Numbered from the stretch's first letter, positions 1 to 11,031 are shown. The stretch: 64,000 bases of DNA from Bacillus sp. SJS (GCF_000732485.2 NZ_JAQV02000003.1:62001-126000); one strand, 5' to 3'. Translations and numbers: made by a program. Notes: generated from the letters alone by a model not told the origin.

Positions 1-341
1 GCGTATAAATGAAGAATGATGACAGAGCTGGTTACAATGCCTTCCTTCGCTTTTGCCATAACAGCTACCGGTATAAATAACAGCAGCATAAGTCCGATGA
101 CTAGCGGAGAATAGCCGAACAGCTCAAAAAATGCGAATGAAAATATGATGGCGATGGAACACGCCAGAAATCTCGCCCATGAGCTTTGCAGGGATTTTTT
201 CTTTGTTACCTGAATGCAGAGAATCGCAATAATTCCTGCTGAGGGGAAATTTTGAAGTCCGAACAATTGGGCTAGGCTGATCGCGGCAGCAGTTCCCAAT
301 GCGGTTTTTATCGTTCTGTAGCCTATTCTAAATTGCTTCAT
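1..341 (-). CDS. yqjA: YqjA-like aromatic acid exporter family membrane protein, partial
   Basis: Only the N-terminal ~113 residues are inside the window; the gene continues past the left edge. Reverse translation gives MKQFRIGYRTIKTALGTAAA and then several hydrophobic stretches, the pattern of the DUF939/ArAE_1 inner-membrane family to which B. subtilis YqjA belongs. The ATG at 341 follows an AGGAG-type site. The order yqjA then artR matches B. subtilis, which supports the name. Members resemble fusaric-acid/aromatic-acid efflux proteins; the substrate is not known from sequence. Confidence 0.75.
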   Translation of the reverse strand, partial: MKQFRIGYRTIKTALGTAAAISLAQLFGLQNFPSAGIIAILCIQVTKKKSLQSSWARFLACSIAIIFSFAFFELFGYSPLVIGLMLLLFIPVAVMAKAKEGIVTSSVIILHLY

Positions 342-491
342 GCAAAAACTCCTAATTCTTGTTGTCCCTATATTGTAACCTAAAAAAGAACTGGTTCAAG
401 CGGAAACGCCCCTCTCCTTTGACAAACACCTCGATTGGGTGCAGCAAAAGGAGGCGGGCGCCGCTTGCCAGCTCTATAGTCCGATACTAGT

Positions 492-1214
492 TTACAGCAT
501 TTTGCTCAAAAAGTCTTGTGCCCTTTGTGTTTTAGGATGGGCAAAAAATTCCGCAGGAGGAGCATCCTCTACAAGGGCTCCGCCATCCAGGAAAAGGACC
601 CGGTCCGCAGCTTCCCGTGCAAAGCCCATTTCATGTGTTACGATGATCATCGTCATTCCTGTATGTGCCAAGTCTTTCATTACATCAAGGACTTCTTTGA
701 CCATTTCAGGATCCAGAGCAGATGTCGGCTCATCAAAAAGCATGACATCCGGGTTCATAGCAAGTGCTCTTGCGATCGCCACCCGCTGCTTTTGGCCCCC
801 GGAAAGACGGCTCGGGTATTCATTTGCTTTATCGCTTAAGCCAACCTTTACAAGAAGCGCCTTCGCTTTTTCCTCTGCTTCTGCTTTTGACAGACCCTTA
901 ACAGTAGTCGGAGCGTAAGTCAGATTTTGCAGCACTGTTTTATGAGGAAACAGATGAAAGTGCTGGAACACCATTCCTAAGTTCTGACGGATCACGTTAA
1001 TTTTCGCTTTAGGAGCCGTGACTTTTTCTCCGCCAATTTCAATTTCACCGCTCGTTGGCACCTCGAGAAGATTTAAGCATCTTAAAAAGGTTGATTTTCC
1101 TGAACCTGATGGACCAATAACCGCAACCACTTCTCCTTTATTTATGGATACTGAAATATTGTGCAATACTTCGTTTTTCCCGAAGGATTTATGCAGCTTG
1201 TCCACTTTAATCAC
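492..1214 (-). CDS. artR: Arginine/polar amino-acid ABC transporter ATP-binding protein
   Basis: This is the cytoplasmic ATPase of a type I amino-acid importer. The 240-residue protein has Walker A GPSGSGKS at about residues 34-41, the signature [14 protein letters not shown] near 136-149 and Walker B MLFDEP followed by the D-loop SALD. These are the hallmarks of the HisP/GlnQ/ArtM subfamily. It starts with GTG at 1214, overlaps the end of the permease gene by 8 nt and has AAAGGAG upstream, so the two are translationally coupled. It is the last gene of artP-artQ-artR. The arginine assignment rests on synteny with B. subtilis yqiXYZ; another basic or polar amino acid is possible. Confidence 0.92.
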   Translation of the reverse strand: MIKVDKLHKSFGKNEVLHNISVSINKGEVVAVIGPSGSGKSTFLRCLNLLEVPTSGEIEIGGEKVTAPKAKINVIRQNLGMVFQHFHLFPHKTVLQNLTYAPTTVKGLSKAEAEEKAKALLVKVGLSDKANEYPSRLSGGQKQRVAIARALAMNPDVMLFDEPTSALDPEMVKEVLDVMKDLAHTGMTMIIVTHEMGFAREAADRVLFLDGGALVEDAPPAEFFAHPKTQRAQDFLSKML

Positions 1215-1863
1215 TTTGTCTCAATCTCCTTTCAATCAGCTTGCCGATCATCGTAAGGATCATGACGAGAATGTAATAGATGAGCCCCGCGAATAAAAGC
1301 GGTTCAAAGTATTTATACATATCGGCACCGACTTGATAAGAGCGTCTCATAACGTCTCCAAGACCAATAACCGTTACGATCGCAGACTCCTTCGTCAGCG
1401 TAATAAACTCATTAACCAGGGCAGGCAGGATGTTTTTAAATGCCTGCGGGAGAATAATATCCTTCATCGTTTGATTGTACGGAACACCGAGAGCCATAGC
1501 CGCCTCGCGCTGCCCTTTATCGACAGCTAAAATTCCTGCACGGATCACTTCAGATATGTAAGCCCCTGAATTAAGGGTGAAAGCGGCAACTGCAGCCCAA
1601 TACGGTTCAATCGTACCGATAAATTGCGGAAGACCGAAGTAGATAATAAGCAGCTGCAGAACGAGAGGCGTTCCGCGAAAGATGGATGTATAAAAATCGG
1701 CCAGCCAATTAAGGGGCTTTATTCGGCTGATTTTAAGCAGAGCAAGGACGATTGCCCATGTAAATCCAAAAAGAGCGGAAAGAGCCACAAGCTTTAATGT
1801 GATGCCAAGTCCTCCCAGTATAAAGGGGATTGAACCTGAAATAGCTGAAAAATCGATATTCAT
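1207..1863 (-). CDS. artQ: Arginine/polar amino-acid ABC transporter permease
   Basis: This 218-residue membrane protein is the permease of the importer. It has about five transmembrane helices and the HisM-type motif, visible as [22 protein letters not shown], that docks on the ATPase. The ATG at 1863 has an AAAGGAG ribosome site. It is separated from artP by a perfect 12-bp hairpin (1891-1921) and overlaps artR by 8 nt. As in B. subtilis there is a single permease gene, so the channel is probably a homodimer. Confidence 0.92.
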   Translation of the reverse strand: MNIDFSAISGSIPFILGGLGITLKLVALSALFGFTWAIVLALLKISRIKPLNWLADFYTSIFRGTPLVLQLLIIYFGLPQFIGTIEPYWAAVAAFTLNSGAYISEVIRAGILAVDKGQREAAMALGVPYNQTMKDIILPQAFKNILPALVNEFITLTKESAIVTVIGLGDVMRRSYQVGADMYKYFEPLLFAGLIYYILVMILTMIGKLIERRLRQSD

Positions 1864-1890
1864 CAGATCACTCCTTTCTACTTGTCAAAA

Positions 1891-1921
1891 GAAACGTTCA
1901 ACCTTCAGAGTTGAACGTTTC
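1891..1921 (-). terminator. Intercistronic hairpin between artP and artQ
   Basis: GAAACGTTCAAC and GTTGAACGTTTC form a perfect 12-bp stem around a 7-nt loop. On the minus strand the stem is followed by TTTTG, so it can act as a partial terminator or an mRNA 3' stabiliser. Either would make the abundant binding protein exceed the permease and ATPase. Confidence 0.7.
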
Positions 1922-1927
1922 TCCTAT

Positions 1928-2722
1928 TTATTCAGATTTTTGATCTTGGCCGAACCATTTCAGAACAAGCTTTTCCAATTCGCCGTTTTCTTTCATTTTA
2001 TTAAGAGCTTCATTAAATTCTTTTGTGTATTTGCTGTCTTTTTGGAAAGCGATGGCGGAACCCGCTTCCTCTTCATTCCCGGTTTCCATTGTGAAACCTT
2101 CAAGATCTTTATCTTTTTCAAAATATCCTTTAGCTACTGTGTCTTCAATAATGGCAGCCTCAAATCGTCCTGCTTTAATTTCTTGAACGATATCTGGAAT
2201 ACGATTGCGGTTTTCGATTTTAATTTTGGTTTTCTCTGCGATTTTTTCTGCTTCCCCTTCCTGGATAGAACCGAGCTGAACTCCTACTGTTTTGCCTTCC
2301 AGGTCCTCAACCGTTTTAATTCCGCTGCCTTTTTTAGACACGATCATGTGCTTCGCTGTGTAATAAACATCCGTGAAATCTACGTTCTTTTTGCGTTCTT
2401 CCGTCGGTGTCATTCCTGCCAGAACCATATCAACCTGTTTCGCTTGCAGGGCTGGTACAAGACTATTAAAATCCAGGTCCTGAATTTCTACCTTGTAGCC
2501 AAGTTCGTCTGCCAAAGCATTAACCAAATCAATATCAAAACCGATAATGTCATCGCCTTTTGTCGTATCTTTGTATTCAAATGGTGGATAGTCGGCAGAT
2601 GTAGCCATCTTTATAACTTTCTTCTCTTCTCCTTCATCCCCTGATGTTTCTTCTGAAGATCCGCATGCGGCAAGCATAGAAGCAATTACGAGGCCAATTG
2701 CTAGCAATAACCATTTTTTCAT
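1928..2722 (-). CDS. artP: Arginine/polar amino-acid substrate-binding lipoprotein
   Basis: This 264-residue extracellular binding protein delivers its ligand to the ArtQ/ArtR importer. The N-terminus is a lipoprotein signal (MKKWLLLAIGLVIASM, lipobox LAAC) with the lipidated Cys at residue 20, then an acidic linker and a type II periplasmic-binding fold (SBP_bac_3). A segment like YPPFEYKD near residue 47 and the region GFDIDLVNALADELG are typical of the family. It is the first gene of the operon, preceded by an AT-rich 5' region with no recognisable riboswitch. Confidence 0.92.
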   Translation of the reverse strand: MKKWLLLAIGLVIASMLAACGSSEETSGDEGEEKKVIKMATSADYPPFEYKDTTKGDDIIGFDIDLVNALADELGYKVEIQDLDFNSLVPALQAKQVDMVLAGMTPTEERKKNVDFTDVYYTAKHMIVSKKGSGIKTVEDLEGKTVGVQLGSIQEGEAEKIAEKTKIKIENRNRIPDIVQEIKAGRFEAAIIEDTVAKGYFEKDKDLEGFTMETGNEEEAGSAIAFQKDSKYTKEFNEALNKMKENGELEKLVLKWFGQDQKSE

Positions 2723-2961
2723 TGTTTGTTTCCCCCTATAATTTTGTAAAGTTAAAAATATTCTAAATTTAATAAAATTATGTCCTATATCCTAGAACTT
2801 TTCAAGAAGTTTTTAACCTTATATTTATACGATATTTTGTATTTTAACACGATTTTATATTTATGCAATATAGTAATTAAAAATAAATTTAATTTTATAT
2901 TTTACTATTCTTGAAAAATACCGATGCATCAGGGTTAATCATCACTTTAATTGATAAAAGC

Positions 2962-2994
2962 AAAAAAAAAAGAGACCTCTATTTAAAGGTCTCT
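2962..2994 (-). terminator. Rho-independent terminator of brxB
   Basis: AGAGACCT (2971-2978) pairs with AGGTCTCT (2987-2994) and is followed on the minus strand by a run of nine or more T. It lies 25 nt after the brxB stop. The rest of 2723-3018 is very AT-rich and must carry the art promoter; I could not pick a unique one. Confidence 0.85.
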
Positions 2995-3018
2995 CTTAAT
3001 AATTATACACAACTGTGA

Positions 3019-3456
3019 TTACACTTCCTTGCAGTGCTGTTCAAATGCTTCCTGAAGTTTTGCTACTACAGCCATCGGCTCGTGCCCTTCAATTTCATGA
3101 CGTTCTACCATTGCTGCAAGCTTACCGTCCTTCATAAGGGCAAATGATGGAGAGGATGGCGGAAATCCTGTAAAGAATTCACGAGCTCTTGCTGTCGCTT
3201 CTTTATCCTGTCCGGCAAATACCGTTACAAGGCGGTCTGGACGCTTATCATAATGAACGGAATGAGCTGCAGCCGGTCTCGCAATTCCTCCAGCACATCC
3301 GCAAACAGAGTTCACCATTACAAGCGTTGTTCCCTCTTGTTTGAATGTATCCTCTACCTCATCTGCTGTTGTTAATTCTGTATAGCCTGCAGCTGTTATT
3401 TCCTGGCGGGCCTGTCTGACAACATCATTCATAAACAAATTAAAATCTATGTTCAT
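3019..3456 (-). CDS. brxB: Bacilliredoxin BrxB (YphP/YqiW family)
   Basis: This 145-residue cytosolic thiol protein removes bacillithiol from S-bacillithiolated proteins after oxidative stress. The CGC active site is visible as SVCGCAGG, with cysteines at residues 52 and 54. The length equals that of B. subtilis YqiW, and the surrounding [16 protein letters not shown] block is the family signature. It appears monocistronic, with its own terminator (2962-2994) and AAGGAGAG upstream of the ATG. The location next to artPQR matches B. subtilis yqiW-yqiX. Confidence 0.95.
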   Translation of the reverse strand: MNIDFNLFMNDVVRQARQEITAAGYTELTTADEVEDTFKQEGTTLVMVNSVCGCAGGIARPAAAHSVHYDKRPDRLVTVFAGQDKEATARAREFFTGFPPSSPSFALMKDGKLAAMVERHEIEGHEPMAVVAKLQEAFEQHCKEV

Positions 3457-3566
3457 ATTAATCTCTCCTTTGCTTTACACATCACAATAGTCTGCTTTGA
3501 AACTGGTGAAGATCGCTCCTACTCTTTATCTTACCAAGAGCAGGGATGTTTCCGCAAACCGGATGA

Positions 3567-4574
3567 TTAGCTTTTTGATTTTAAAAATTCCTCAACAAGC
3601 TCTTTGACGAGCGCTGAGACAGCTGCTTTCTCTTCTGCTATATTCTGCTCAGCTGCTGAGAGCCGTTCCATCACGGACGGATTTTTGTAAAAAGCATAGA
3701 GCAGCTCATCTTTTATACTTTCGTGGAGCCAGTCCTTTTGCTGTCCGCGCCTCCGTTTTTCAAACAATCCAGATTCCCTCGTTGTTTTCTGGAATGCCTC
3801 TATCTTTTCCCAAACCTCCTGAATCCCTGTTTCTTTCAGGGCACTTGCCGGCAGGGCCTCCGTGGTCCAGCCCTCGGTGTATGGCTTCAGAAAATGAAGC
3901 ATTGTGCTGTATTCCTGTACTGCTTTTTTAGCGAGCGGGAGATTGTCTCCATCTGCTTTATTTACCACAACGAGATCTGGAAGCTCCATTATCCCCTTCT
4001 TCATGGTCTGCAGCTCGTCACCTGCTCCTGTAAGGACTAGCAGCAAAAAGAAATCAACCATGCCCCGAACAAGGTATTCCCCCTGTCCGACTCCCATCGT
4101 TTCTATAAGAATGATGTCAAATCCGGCAGCCTCGCAAAGCAGCATCGTTTCCCTTGTTTTCCGGCCTACCCCGCCAAGGGTTCCGCTTGAAGGAGACGGC
4201 CGAATAAAGGCATCCGGGTTTATAGAAAGCCTCTCCATCCTTGTTTTGTCGCCGAGTATGCTGCCCTTTGAAACATGACTGGTCGGATCAACAGCAAGCA
4301 CTGCCACCTTATGGCCTTTCTTGCATAAATAGGTTCCGAACGTATCAATAAACGTGCTCTTTCCTGCTCCGGGTACTCCCGTTATTCCAATGCGGATCGA
4401 GCTGGTCCTTTTTGATAAAACCTTATCCAGCAGGCTCTGAGCTGCATCAAAATGCCGCTCCGCATTGCTCTCAACCAAGGTTATCGACTGAGCCAGAATG
4501 CTTCTGTCTCCCCTTATTATTCCTTCTGCAAGGTAATCTGGATCGATCGGGAGATGTTCTCGTTTTCTCTTCAT
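3567..4574 (-). CDS. meaB: Methylmalonyl-CoA mutase-associated GTPase MeaB
   Basis: This 335-residue G3E-family P-loop GTPase protects and reloads adenosylcobalamin in methylmalonyl-CoA mutase. Walker A is GVPGAGKST near residue 65, followed by the Mg-binding region AVDPTS, the ETMGVGQGE switch and the NKAD guanine-specificity motif. Its ATG overlaps the mutB stop codon by 4 nt. The tight coupling mutA-mutB-meaB supports the MeaB/ArgK role over a generic metallochaperone. Confidence 0.93.
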   Translation of the reverse strand: MKRKREHLPIDPDYLAEGIIRGDRSILAQSITLVESNAERHFDAAQSLLDKVLSKRTSSIRIGITGVPGAGKSTFIDTFGTYLCKKGHKVAVLAVDPTSHVSKGSILGDKTRMERLSINPDAFIRPSPSSGTLGGVGRKTRETMLLCEAAGFDIILIETMGVGQGEYLVRGMVDFFLLLVLTGAGDELQTMKKGIMELPDLVVVNKADGDNLPLAKKAVQEYSTMLHFLKPYTEGWTTEALPASALKETGIQEVWEKIEAFQKTTRESGLFEKRRRGQQKDWLHESIKDELLYAFYKNPSVMERLSAAEQNIAEEKAAVSALVKELVEEFLKSKS

Positions 4575-6724
4575 CGTTCTTCCTTAACGTCCTCATATCC
4601 AAGAACGTCATAAAGCTTGTCCAGTACCTTCCTTGCAGCGGCAGGAATGACCGTACCGGGTCCAAAAATTTCAGCTGCTCCGTTTTCTTTAAGAAAATCA
4701 TAGTCTTTATAAGGAATTACACCGCCGATGATGATCAAAATGTCCTCCCTCCCAAGCCTTTTCAGTTCTGCTTTCAGCTGCGGCAGCAAGGTTTTGTGAC
4801 CGGCTGCAAGAGAACTCATTCCGACTACATGGACATCATTTTCTACGGCCTGTGCAGCGGTTTCAGCAGGTGTCTGGAAAAGAGGTCCGATATCCACGTC
4901 AAATCCCAAATCGGCAAAAGCAGTAGCAATCACTTTCGCACCTCGGTCATGTCCATCCTGGCCCATCTTTGCAATCAGAATCCTTGGTCTTCTTCCCTCA
5001 TACTCCTGAAATTCATCGGCTGCCTTTCGGACTGAGCTGATCTCTTCTTCATTGGAATATTCGGAACTGTATACGCCGCTCACAGATCTGATCACCGCCT
5101 GATGTCTTTTTGAAATGCGCTCAATTGCAAATGAAATCTCTCCAAGCGTAGCACGGTTTCTTGCTGCCTCTACTGCCAGCTCAAGCAGGTTGCCTTCCCC
5201 TGTTTCAGCAGACTTTGTGATTGCATTCAGCGATTGCTCTGTCTTTGCTTCGTCCCGATCAGCTTTAAGCTTTTGAAGTCTTTCAATTTGTTTGTTTCGC
5301 ACTTCCGTATTATCAATATTCATCACATCCAGGTCGTCTTCTTTTTCAAGTCTGAATCGATTGACTCCAACTATCGTTTCCATCCCTGAATCAATCCGGG
5401 CCTGCCTTCTGGCCGCTGCTTCTTCAATCCGCATCTTTGGAAGGCCGGTTTCAATGGCTTTGGCCATTCCGCCGAGCTCCTCCACTTCCTCTATTAAACT
5501 CCAAGCCCGTTCCATTAAATCATTTGTAAGAGATTCAACATAGTAGGATCCTCCCCATGGATCAATTACGCTGCAGATGCCGGTTTCCTCCTGCAGATAA
5601 AGCTGGGTATTCCTCGCAATTCTTGCACTGAAGTCAGTCGGCAGAGCGATTGCTTCATCCAATGCATTCGTATGAAGAGATTGAGTATGACCCATTGCAG
5701 CCGCATGCGCTTCAATAGCCGTTCTCGTCACATTGTTAAACGGATCTTGCTCTGTAAGGCTCCAGCCGGATGTTTGCGAGTGCGTCCTAAGCGCCAGCGA
5801 TTTTGGATTTTCAGGATTAAATGGCTGGATGAGTTTAGCCCACATTTGTCTGGCAGCCCGCATTTTCGCTACTTCCATGAAATAATTCATGCCGATTGCC
5901 CAAAAGAACGAGAGCCTCGGTGCAAAGGCATCGATATCCATTCCTGCTTTCAGCCCGGTCCGCACATATTCAAGGCCATCCGCAAGCGTGTAGGCAAGCT
6001 CTATATCATTCGGCGCTCCAGCCTCCTGCATATGGTAGCCCGAAATGCTGATGCTGTTGAATTTCGGCATGTTCTGGGCCGTATACTTAAAAATATCGCC
6101 AATAATTCTCATCGACATATCCGGGGGGTAAATGTACGTATTCCGAACCATGTATTCTTTCAAAATATCATTTTGGATGGTACCTGTAAGCTTATCCAGC
6201 GCAACTCCCTGCTCTTCTGCGGAAACGATGTAGAATGCCATGATCGGCAGCACGGCTCCATTCATTGTCATCGAAACACTCATCTCATCCAGAGGAATGC
6301 CATCAAAAAGAATATTCATGTCTAAGATGGAGTCGATCGCCACTCCTGCTTTTCCAACATCCCCTTCTACACGCGGATGGTCAGAATCATAGCCCCGATG
6401 CGTAGCCAAGTCAAAGGCAACGGATAATCCTTTTTGCCCCATAGCAAGATTGCGCCTGTAAAAGGCATTGCTTTCCTCAGCTGTAGAAAAGCCCGCATAC
6501 TGCCGGATGGTCCAAGGTCTGTTCACATACATCGCTGCATAAGGCCCCCTTGTAAAAGGAGCGAGCCCGGGGAAAGATTCTTCTGTGCCTGATGCATCCT
6601 CCGCACTGTACCACTGCTTGAGCTGAATTTTTTCATTCGTTTCAAATACAGGCTGTGCGGTTTCATTAGCTGCTGTATTTTCAGTTACATGTAAATGGTC
6701 TGCTGTAAGCCGTACTCTTTCCAT
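4571..6724 (-). CDS. mutB: Methylmalonyl-CoA mutase, large (catalytic) subunit
   Basis: This 717-residue B12-dependent isomerase interconverts (R)-methylmalonyl-CoA and succinyl-CoA. The N-terminal two thirds is the substrate-binding TIM barrel ([28 protein letters not shown]). The C-terminal Rossmann-like domain has the cobalamin motif D590-x-H592-x-x-G595, which supplies the histidine ligand to cobalt. The start overlaps the mutA stop (TAATG). With the small subunit and MeaB it makes the pathway from propionyl-CoA to succinyl-CoA plausible. No propionyl-CoA carboxylase or epimerase gene is visible here. Confidence 0.96.
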   Translation of the reverse strand: MERVRLTADHLHVTENTAANETAQPVFETNEKIQLKQWYSAEDASGTEESFPGLAPFTRGPYAAMYVNRPWTIRQYAGFSTAEESNAFYRRNLAMGQKGLSVAFDLATHRGYDSDHPRVEGDVGKAGVAIDSILDMNILFDGIPLDEMSVSMTMNGAVLPIMAFYIVSAEEQGVALDKLTGTIQNDILKEYMVRNTYIYPPDMSMRIIGDIFKYTAQNMPKFNSISISGYHMQEAGAPNDIELAYTLADGLEYVRTGLKAGMDIDAFAPRLSFFWAIGMNYFMEVAKMRAARQMWAKLIQPFNPENPKSLALRTHSQTSGWSLTEQDPFNNVTRTAIEAHAAAMGHTQSLHTNALDEAIALPTDFSARIARNTQLYLQEETGICSVIDPWGGSYYVESLTNDLMERAWSLIEEVEELGGMAKAIETGLPKMRIEEAAARRQARIDSGMETIVGVNRFRLEKEDDLDVMNIDNTEVRNKQIERLQKLKADRDEAKTEQSLNAITKSAETGEGNLLELAVEAARNRATLGEISFAIERISKRHQAVIRSVSGVYSSEYSNEEEISSVRKAADEFQEYEGRRPRILIAKMGQDGHDRGAKVIATAFADLGFDVDIGPLFQTPAETAAQAVENDVHVVGMSSLAAGHKTLLPQLKAELKRLGREDILIIIGGVIPYKDYDFLKENGAAEIFGPGTVIPAAARKVLDKLYDVLGYEDVKEER

Positions 6725-8568
6725 CAGTTATGAACCCCCAATACGTTTTGCAGCTCTTCAAGAAATGCCAGTCGATTCATCCCCATAACAACTTCCCTTT
6801 GGATGGACAGTCTTTCTTCCCATTCAGCGGGCTGTTTGCCGACTGTATATATTTCTGACTTTGCGTTTCGGATAAAAGAAAAAATCTCATTCTTATATTC
6901 TATATAGCTTTGATCACTACCGCATAAAAACACTGGTTTGTTTAAATCTGCTCCAGAGAATGGCGTTATGCAGGCTTCTATTCCTCCTGAGTCAAGCAGG
7001 CCCGCCAGAAAATCAAGACGGGGTTTATATTCTTTAAGACTACCGAGAACAGCTATTTGTACGGATGGTGCCACGCCTTTTTGCTGTGTATATTCCAACG
7101 CATTCACTCTCAGGTTTTCAAAGGATTCCGCTAATCGAACGGGCTTGATCTGTGCTGTCTTTTTATTAATGGTTTCATACCTTATCTTTTTGCCTTCATC
7201 TAATTTAGATCTGGATTCGCTAAAGGATTCCTTCGGCCAAAGGGAGATAGGTATGTGTTTCTCAGCTGCTTCAATCCGGTCTTCAGGGTTAGCGTAATAA
7301 TTGACGCCGATCATCCTTTTCTTTTGAATATTCAAGCTCTCAGCCAGCGCGTCATAGCCGGCAGATAATTCAGCTTGAATATCACCCTCTTGAAGCACCT
7401 TCAGAAAACCACCGTTTTCTTCGATTTCCAAGATTTTATCCCACGCTGCTTTGGCTAATTCCTGTGTAAGCGACTCGATATACCATGATCCTCCGGAAGG
7501 ATCATTGACTTTTCCAAGCAGGCTTTCCTCACTAAGCAGATAATGAATATTTCTTGCTGCCCGCTCAGATAAAATAGAGCCGCCATTCACCTCATCAAAG
7601 GGAAGAATGGTAATGGCATCCGCATTCCCGAGCACAGCTGAAAAGGCTTCGGTTGACGTGCGGAGGAGATTCACATGAACATCCAGCCGTGACTTATTAA
7701 AGGAGGATGTTTTGACGTGTGTATAAAGCTTTTGCGCTTCAAGGTCCCCTCCAAACGCGGAAACAATCGAGCTCCACAGCAGGCGTGCTGCGCGGAGCTT
7801 CGCTGTTTCCATGAAAAATTGGGATCCGGATGAGAAACTGAATGCAGATTTTCCTGCAGCGAGCTCAGCTGATTTTCCATTTTCTCTGCACCAATTTAAA
7901 AAATCGATGGCTTTCGCAAAGGTATAGGCCAGTTCCTGAACAGCATTTGCGCCGCTATTGTGAAGCAGATCTCCTTTAAAAAGGATGGTTTTCTGATTAC
8001 CTGATCCTGCAGCCGCTTCCGTATAATCCATCATCCAGCAGAGGGCATGATCAAGGTCCTCAAGGTTGCCCTGCATCACCGCCTCATATGGGTCACATCC
8101 TGCCGTTCCCTCTCCAAGACTCTTCATCTCTGCTGCAAAAGAAGCCATAAGCTCCGGAGCCTCTTCAAAGTCGATTATATAATGAAGATTGCTTGATTTT
8201 AGATGAGCTATGAGCTTCTGAAAATTACCCTGCTCCAGGATGGTTTGCAGAGAAGATAAATAAAAGGAATTTAATCCTTTTTCGTCCGCAGAATCCAGAG
8301 CGGAGACGAGATGATCGATCGATTCATAATGATCAATCGATTGTGACGTTTTCCACATCTCTCTTATTTTCTTAGTACCCCTTATGTAAGGAGCCTCTCC
8401 AGGCTCTGAAACTTGTACTGAATCTTTTTTTAAATAAAGCGGTTTCAAAATGATCTTTTCATTTGTAATGGTCTTAAGTGATTCAGCAGACTTTCCTTTT
8501 AGCGCTTTGCTGACTGCTTCAAGCCATGCCTGCTCTGTAGCTTCCTGCGTACTCTGCCCCTTGTTCAT
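6724..8568 (-). CDS. mutA: Methylmalonyl-CoA mutase, small subunit
   Basis: This 614-residue partner of MutB has the same barrel-plus-Rossmann architecture but no DxHxxG cobalamin motif in its C-terminal domain, the normal state of the non-catalytic beta subunit. Conserved blocks such as [22 protein letters not shown] are shared with MutB. It is the first gene of mutA-mutB-meaB, starts at 8568 (ATG, reading [10 protein letters not shown]), and is divergent from the plus-strand lipid kinase gene with about 185 bp between the starts. Confidence 0.92.
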   Translation of the reverse strand: MNKGQSTQEATEQAWLEAVSKALKGKSAESLKTITNEKIILKPLYLKKDSVQVSEPGEAPYIRGTKKIREMWKTSQSIDHYESIDHLVSALDSADEKGLNSFYLSSLQTILEQGNFQKLIAHLKSSNLHYIIDFEEAPELMASFAAEMKSLGEGTAGCDPYEAVMQGNLEDLDHALCWMMDYTEAAAGSGNQKTILFKGDLLHNSGANAVQELAYTFAKAIDFLNWCRENGKSAELAAGKSAFSFSSGSQFFMETAKLRAARLLWSSIVSAFGGDLEAQKLYTHVKTSSFNKSRLDVHVNLLRTSTEAFSAVLGNADAITILPFDEVNGGSILSERAARNIHYLLSEESLLGKVNDPSGGSWYIESLTQELAKAAWDKILEIEENGGFLKVLQEGDIQAELSAGYDALAESLNIQKKRMIGVNYYANPEDRIEAAEKHIPISLWPKESFSESRSKLDEGKKIRYETINKKTAQIKPVRLAESFENLRVNALEYTQQKGVAPSVQIAVLGSLKEYKPRLDFLAGLLDSGGIEACITPFSGADLNKPVFLCGSDQSYIEYKNEIFSFIRNAKSEIYTVGKQPAEWEERLSIQREVVMGMNRLAFLEELQNVLGVHN

Positions 8569-8753
8569 TTTCTGCTTCCCATTGGAAGCCCACCCCCTAA
8601 GAATGCGTTTTCATTTATAAGGAAATGCGTTTCCTATCCCATACCTTATTGTATTATAACTATTTATATCCAGCAATTGCAGGGTGTAGTTTTCATCCTC
8701 TCCCGTGGTGGTATACTAGTTGTAACGATTCTGTAGGTAAAGGAAGAGCGTTT

Positions 8754-9650
8754 ATGAAAAAAACCATGTTAATCATTAATGGCAGCGCCGGACAGAAAAA
8801 TGTAGAAAAAAGCCTTCAAATTATCGTACCGGTGCTGACGAAGGCAAGCCCGCATCTCCTGATTCTGCAGACGCAGCGTGCTTTGGATGCAAAACGGTAC
8901 TGCGAATTGTATGGAGAAGAGATGGACATCGTTTATATTCTAGGTGGAGACGGAACGGTACACGAATGCATAAATGGACTCGCTCAACTGAAGAACAGGC
9001 CGGCAGTTGGCATATTGCCAGGCGGAACATGCAACGATTTTGCGAGGACATTAGGGATACCTCCAAATTTGAAAGAGGCGGTCCAAGTTTTATCAAATGG
9101 CAGCAAACGCAAGATTGATGTGCTCCAGGCGAGCGAGCTATATTTCCTGAATTTCTGGGGAATCGGTTTGATTACTGAAACCTCCAACAATATTGTGGGG
9201 GCTGAAAAGGCGATGCTCGGAAAGATCAGCTACTTTTTAAGTGCATTTCGCACGGTTCAGAAAATGGATCCATTTCCTGTCCATTTAAAGGCGGATGATC
9301 AGGAATTTGATGGAGAGGCTGTGATGGTGATTGTAGCAAACGGTGGTTTTATCGGCACCAATCCTCTCCCTTACCCTGGTATTGAACCGGATGACGGAAA
9401 AGCAGATGTGTTTATATTAAAAAATACAAACTTAGCTACCATAAGGGATTTGCTTACCATGAAAGATGCGTCACAGTGGGATAATAACGAATCGGATCTT
9501 CTTCATTTCACAGGAGCGAACATGGAGATCACAACAGAAACGCCGATGAAGGCAGATACTGATGGGGAAGTCTACTCCGGTACACCTGAAACGATAAAGG
9601 TCTTAAATCAGCATTTAGACTTTTTGGTACTCAATGAGGAAACGAAATAG
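8754..9650 (+). CDS. bmrU: Diacylglycerol kinase-family lipid kinase (BmrU-like)
   Basis: This 298-residue protein of the DAGK catalytic family transfers ATP phosphate to a lipid. The nucleotide-binding GGDGT motif is at residues 64-68 and the second motif PGGTCNDFAR near 87-96. The open frame extends 43 codons further upstream, but ATG 8754 is chosen because AGGAAGAG lies just ahead of it and the protein then begins like its homologues (MKKTMLIIN). A TATACT -10 lies at 8712-8717. Synteny with bkdB suggests BmrU, but the bmr/bmrR drug-transport genes that accompany it in B. subtilis are absent. Confidence 0.88.
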   Translation: MKKTMLIINGSAGQKNVEKSLQIIVPVLTKASPHLLILQTQRALDAKRYCELYGEEMDIVYILGGDGTVHECINGLAQLKNRPAVGILPGGTCNDFARTLGIPPNLKEAVQVLSNGSKRKIDVLQASELYFLNFWGIGLITETSNNIVGAEKAMLGKISYFLSAFRTVQKMDPFPVHLKADDQEFDGEAVMVIVANGGFIGTNPLPYPGIEPDDGKADVFILKNTNLATIRDLLTMKDASQWDNNESDLLHFTGANMEITTETPMKADTDGEVYSGTPETIKVLNQHLDFLVLNEETK

Positions 9651-9660
9651 AGAAACAGGA

Positions 9661-9690
9661 AAAAGCATCAGGACTTCTGATGCTTTTTTT
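9661..9690. terminator. Bidirectional terminator between bmrU and bkdB
   Basis: AAAAGCATCAG and CTGATGCTTTT form the stem, followed by TTT on the plus strand and preceded by A-rich sequence, so it can serve both convergent genes. Confidence 0.85.
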
Positions 9691-9726
9691 CAATTCACTA
9701 TAGAAGTTGGTGTTCAGCCTTAATTC

Positions 9727-11031
9727 TTAATAAACAGACGTCGTTTCTTTCGAAATATGTTCGAGAATTTCTTTCACTCTAGCAAGGAAACGTCCGCAAA
9801 CCAGACCGTCTAATACCCGGTGATCAAGAGATAAACACAGATTAACCATATCGCGAACGGCAATCATTCCATTGTTCATCACAACCGGACGCTTTACGAT
9901 CGACTCGATTTGGAGGATTGCAGCCTGCGGATGGTTGATAATTCCCATTGACTGAACAGAGCCGAATGAACCCGTGTTATTCACAGTGAAGGTACCGTCC
10001 TTCATATCATTGGAACCGAGCTTCCCGCTTCTTACCTTTCCGGCAAGCTCCGTAATTTCCCTTGCAATTCCTTTAATCGTTTTTTCATCGGCTTGTTTAA
10101 TGACAGGGACGAATAATGCGTCATCCGTGGCGACAGCGATGGATAAATTAATGTCTTTTTTCTGTACAATCTTGTCTCCCGCCCACATGGAGTTCATTTG
10201 CGGGAATTCTTTTAGCGCTTGCGAGACAGCTTTTACAAAGAACGCAAAGAAGGTTAAGTTGAAGCCTTCTTTCTTCTTGAATTCATCTTTTATGGATCTG
10301 CGGTACTCAACAAGGCTTGTAACATCCACTTCAACCATCATCCAGGCATGAGGAGCCTCATGCTTGCTTTTAAGCATATTGGCAGCTATTGCTTTTCGTA
10401 CACCTGTTACCGGAATTTCAATGTCTCCAGGAGCAATTGAAACCGAAGCTGGGGCTGCCTTAGCTTGAGTAGCTTGAGTGTGTGCCGGTTGCTCTGTTAT
10501 CGTTTCTTTCTTTTCTGCCGGTGCTTGCTGCTTGGATTCCGCCGCACTGCTTTGAGCGCCGGCTTTTGGTGCCGTTCCGCCGTCAATCAGCTGCTGCAGA
10601 TCTTTTCGTGTAATTCTCCCGCCAGCTCCGGTGCCGTTCACTTGCTCAAGGTCGATTCCGTTATCCTGGGCAAGGCGCAGGACAGCCGGTGAATACCTTT
10701 TTTTATTGGATTGATCAGAAGGCACTTCCGGCGTAACTGACGTTTCCGCAGATGCCTGTTCAGCTGAAGGAGCTTCTTCTTGAGCGCCTCCCTCTACTTC
10801 CACCTTGCAGATCACTTGTCCGACCTCAAGTGTGTCCCCTTCTTCAGCTGTGAGTTCTTTAATAATCCCTGAAAAAGAAGAAGGAACCTCAGCATTTACC
10901 TTATCAGTCATAACTTCCGCAATCGGATCGTATTTGTTAACCTTGTCTCCTACTGAAACCAGCCATTTGCTGATCGTACCTTCTGTAACACTTTCCCCAA
11001 GCTGGGGCATGGTCATTTGTTCCATTCCCAT
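9727..11031 (-). CDS. bkdB: Branched-chain alpha-keto acid dehydrogenase E2 (dihydrolipoyl acyltransferase)
   Basis: This 434-residue core of the BCKDH complex transfers branched acyl groups from E1 to CoA. In order it has a lipoyl domain with Lys44 in MTDKVNAE, an Ala/Pro/Gln-rich linker, a peripheral-subunit-binding domain (YSPAVLRLAQDNGIDLEQV, near 112-150), a second Ala-rich linker, and the acyltransferase domain with catalytic DHRVLDG (D403-H404-x4-G409). It is the last gene of the bkd operon, convergent with bmrU. The products isobutyryl-, isovaleryl- and 2-methylbutyryl-CoA feed both energy metabolism and branched fatty acids. Confidence 0.95.
   Translation of the reverse strand: MGMEQMTMPQLGESVTEGTISKWLVSVGDKVNKYDPIAEVMTDKVNAEVPSSFSGIIKELTAEEGDTLEVGQVICKVEVEGGAQEEAPSAEQASAETSVTPEVPSDQSNKKRYSPAVLRLAQDNGIDLEQVNGTGAGGRITRKDLQQLIDGGTAPKAGAQSSAAESKQQAPAEKKETITEQPAHTQATQAKAAPASVSIAPGDIEIPVTGVRKAIAANMLKSKHEAPHAWMMVEVDVTSLVEYRRSIKDEFKKKEGFNLTFFAFFVKAVSQALKEFPQMNSMWAGDKIVQKKDINLSIAVATDDALFVPVIKQADEKTIKGIAREITELAGKVRSGKLGSNDMKDGTFTVNNTGSFGSVQSMGIINHPQAAILQIESIVKRPVVMNNGMIAVRDMVNLCLSLDHRVLDGLVCGRFLARVKEILEHISKETTSVY

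Noticed and set aside
439-918. 159-codon plus-strand frame opposite artR
   Set aside because: It mirrors the artR coding sequence on the other strand and has no ribosome site or family.
2723-2961. Possible riboswitch or T-box ahead of artP
   Set aside because: The region is AT-rich with no specifier-loop, T-box bulge or conserved riboswitch core.
8677-8717. TTGCAG plus TATACT as a bmrU promoter
   Set aside because: The two hexamers are 29 bp apart, far outside the 16-18 bp range; only the TATACT is mentioned with the gene.
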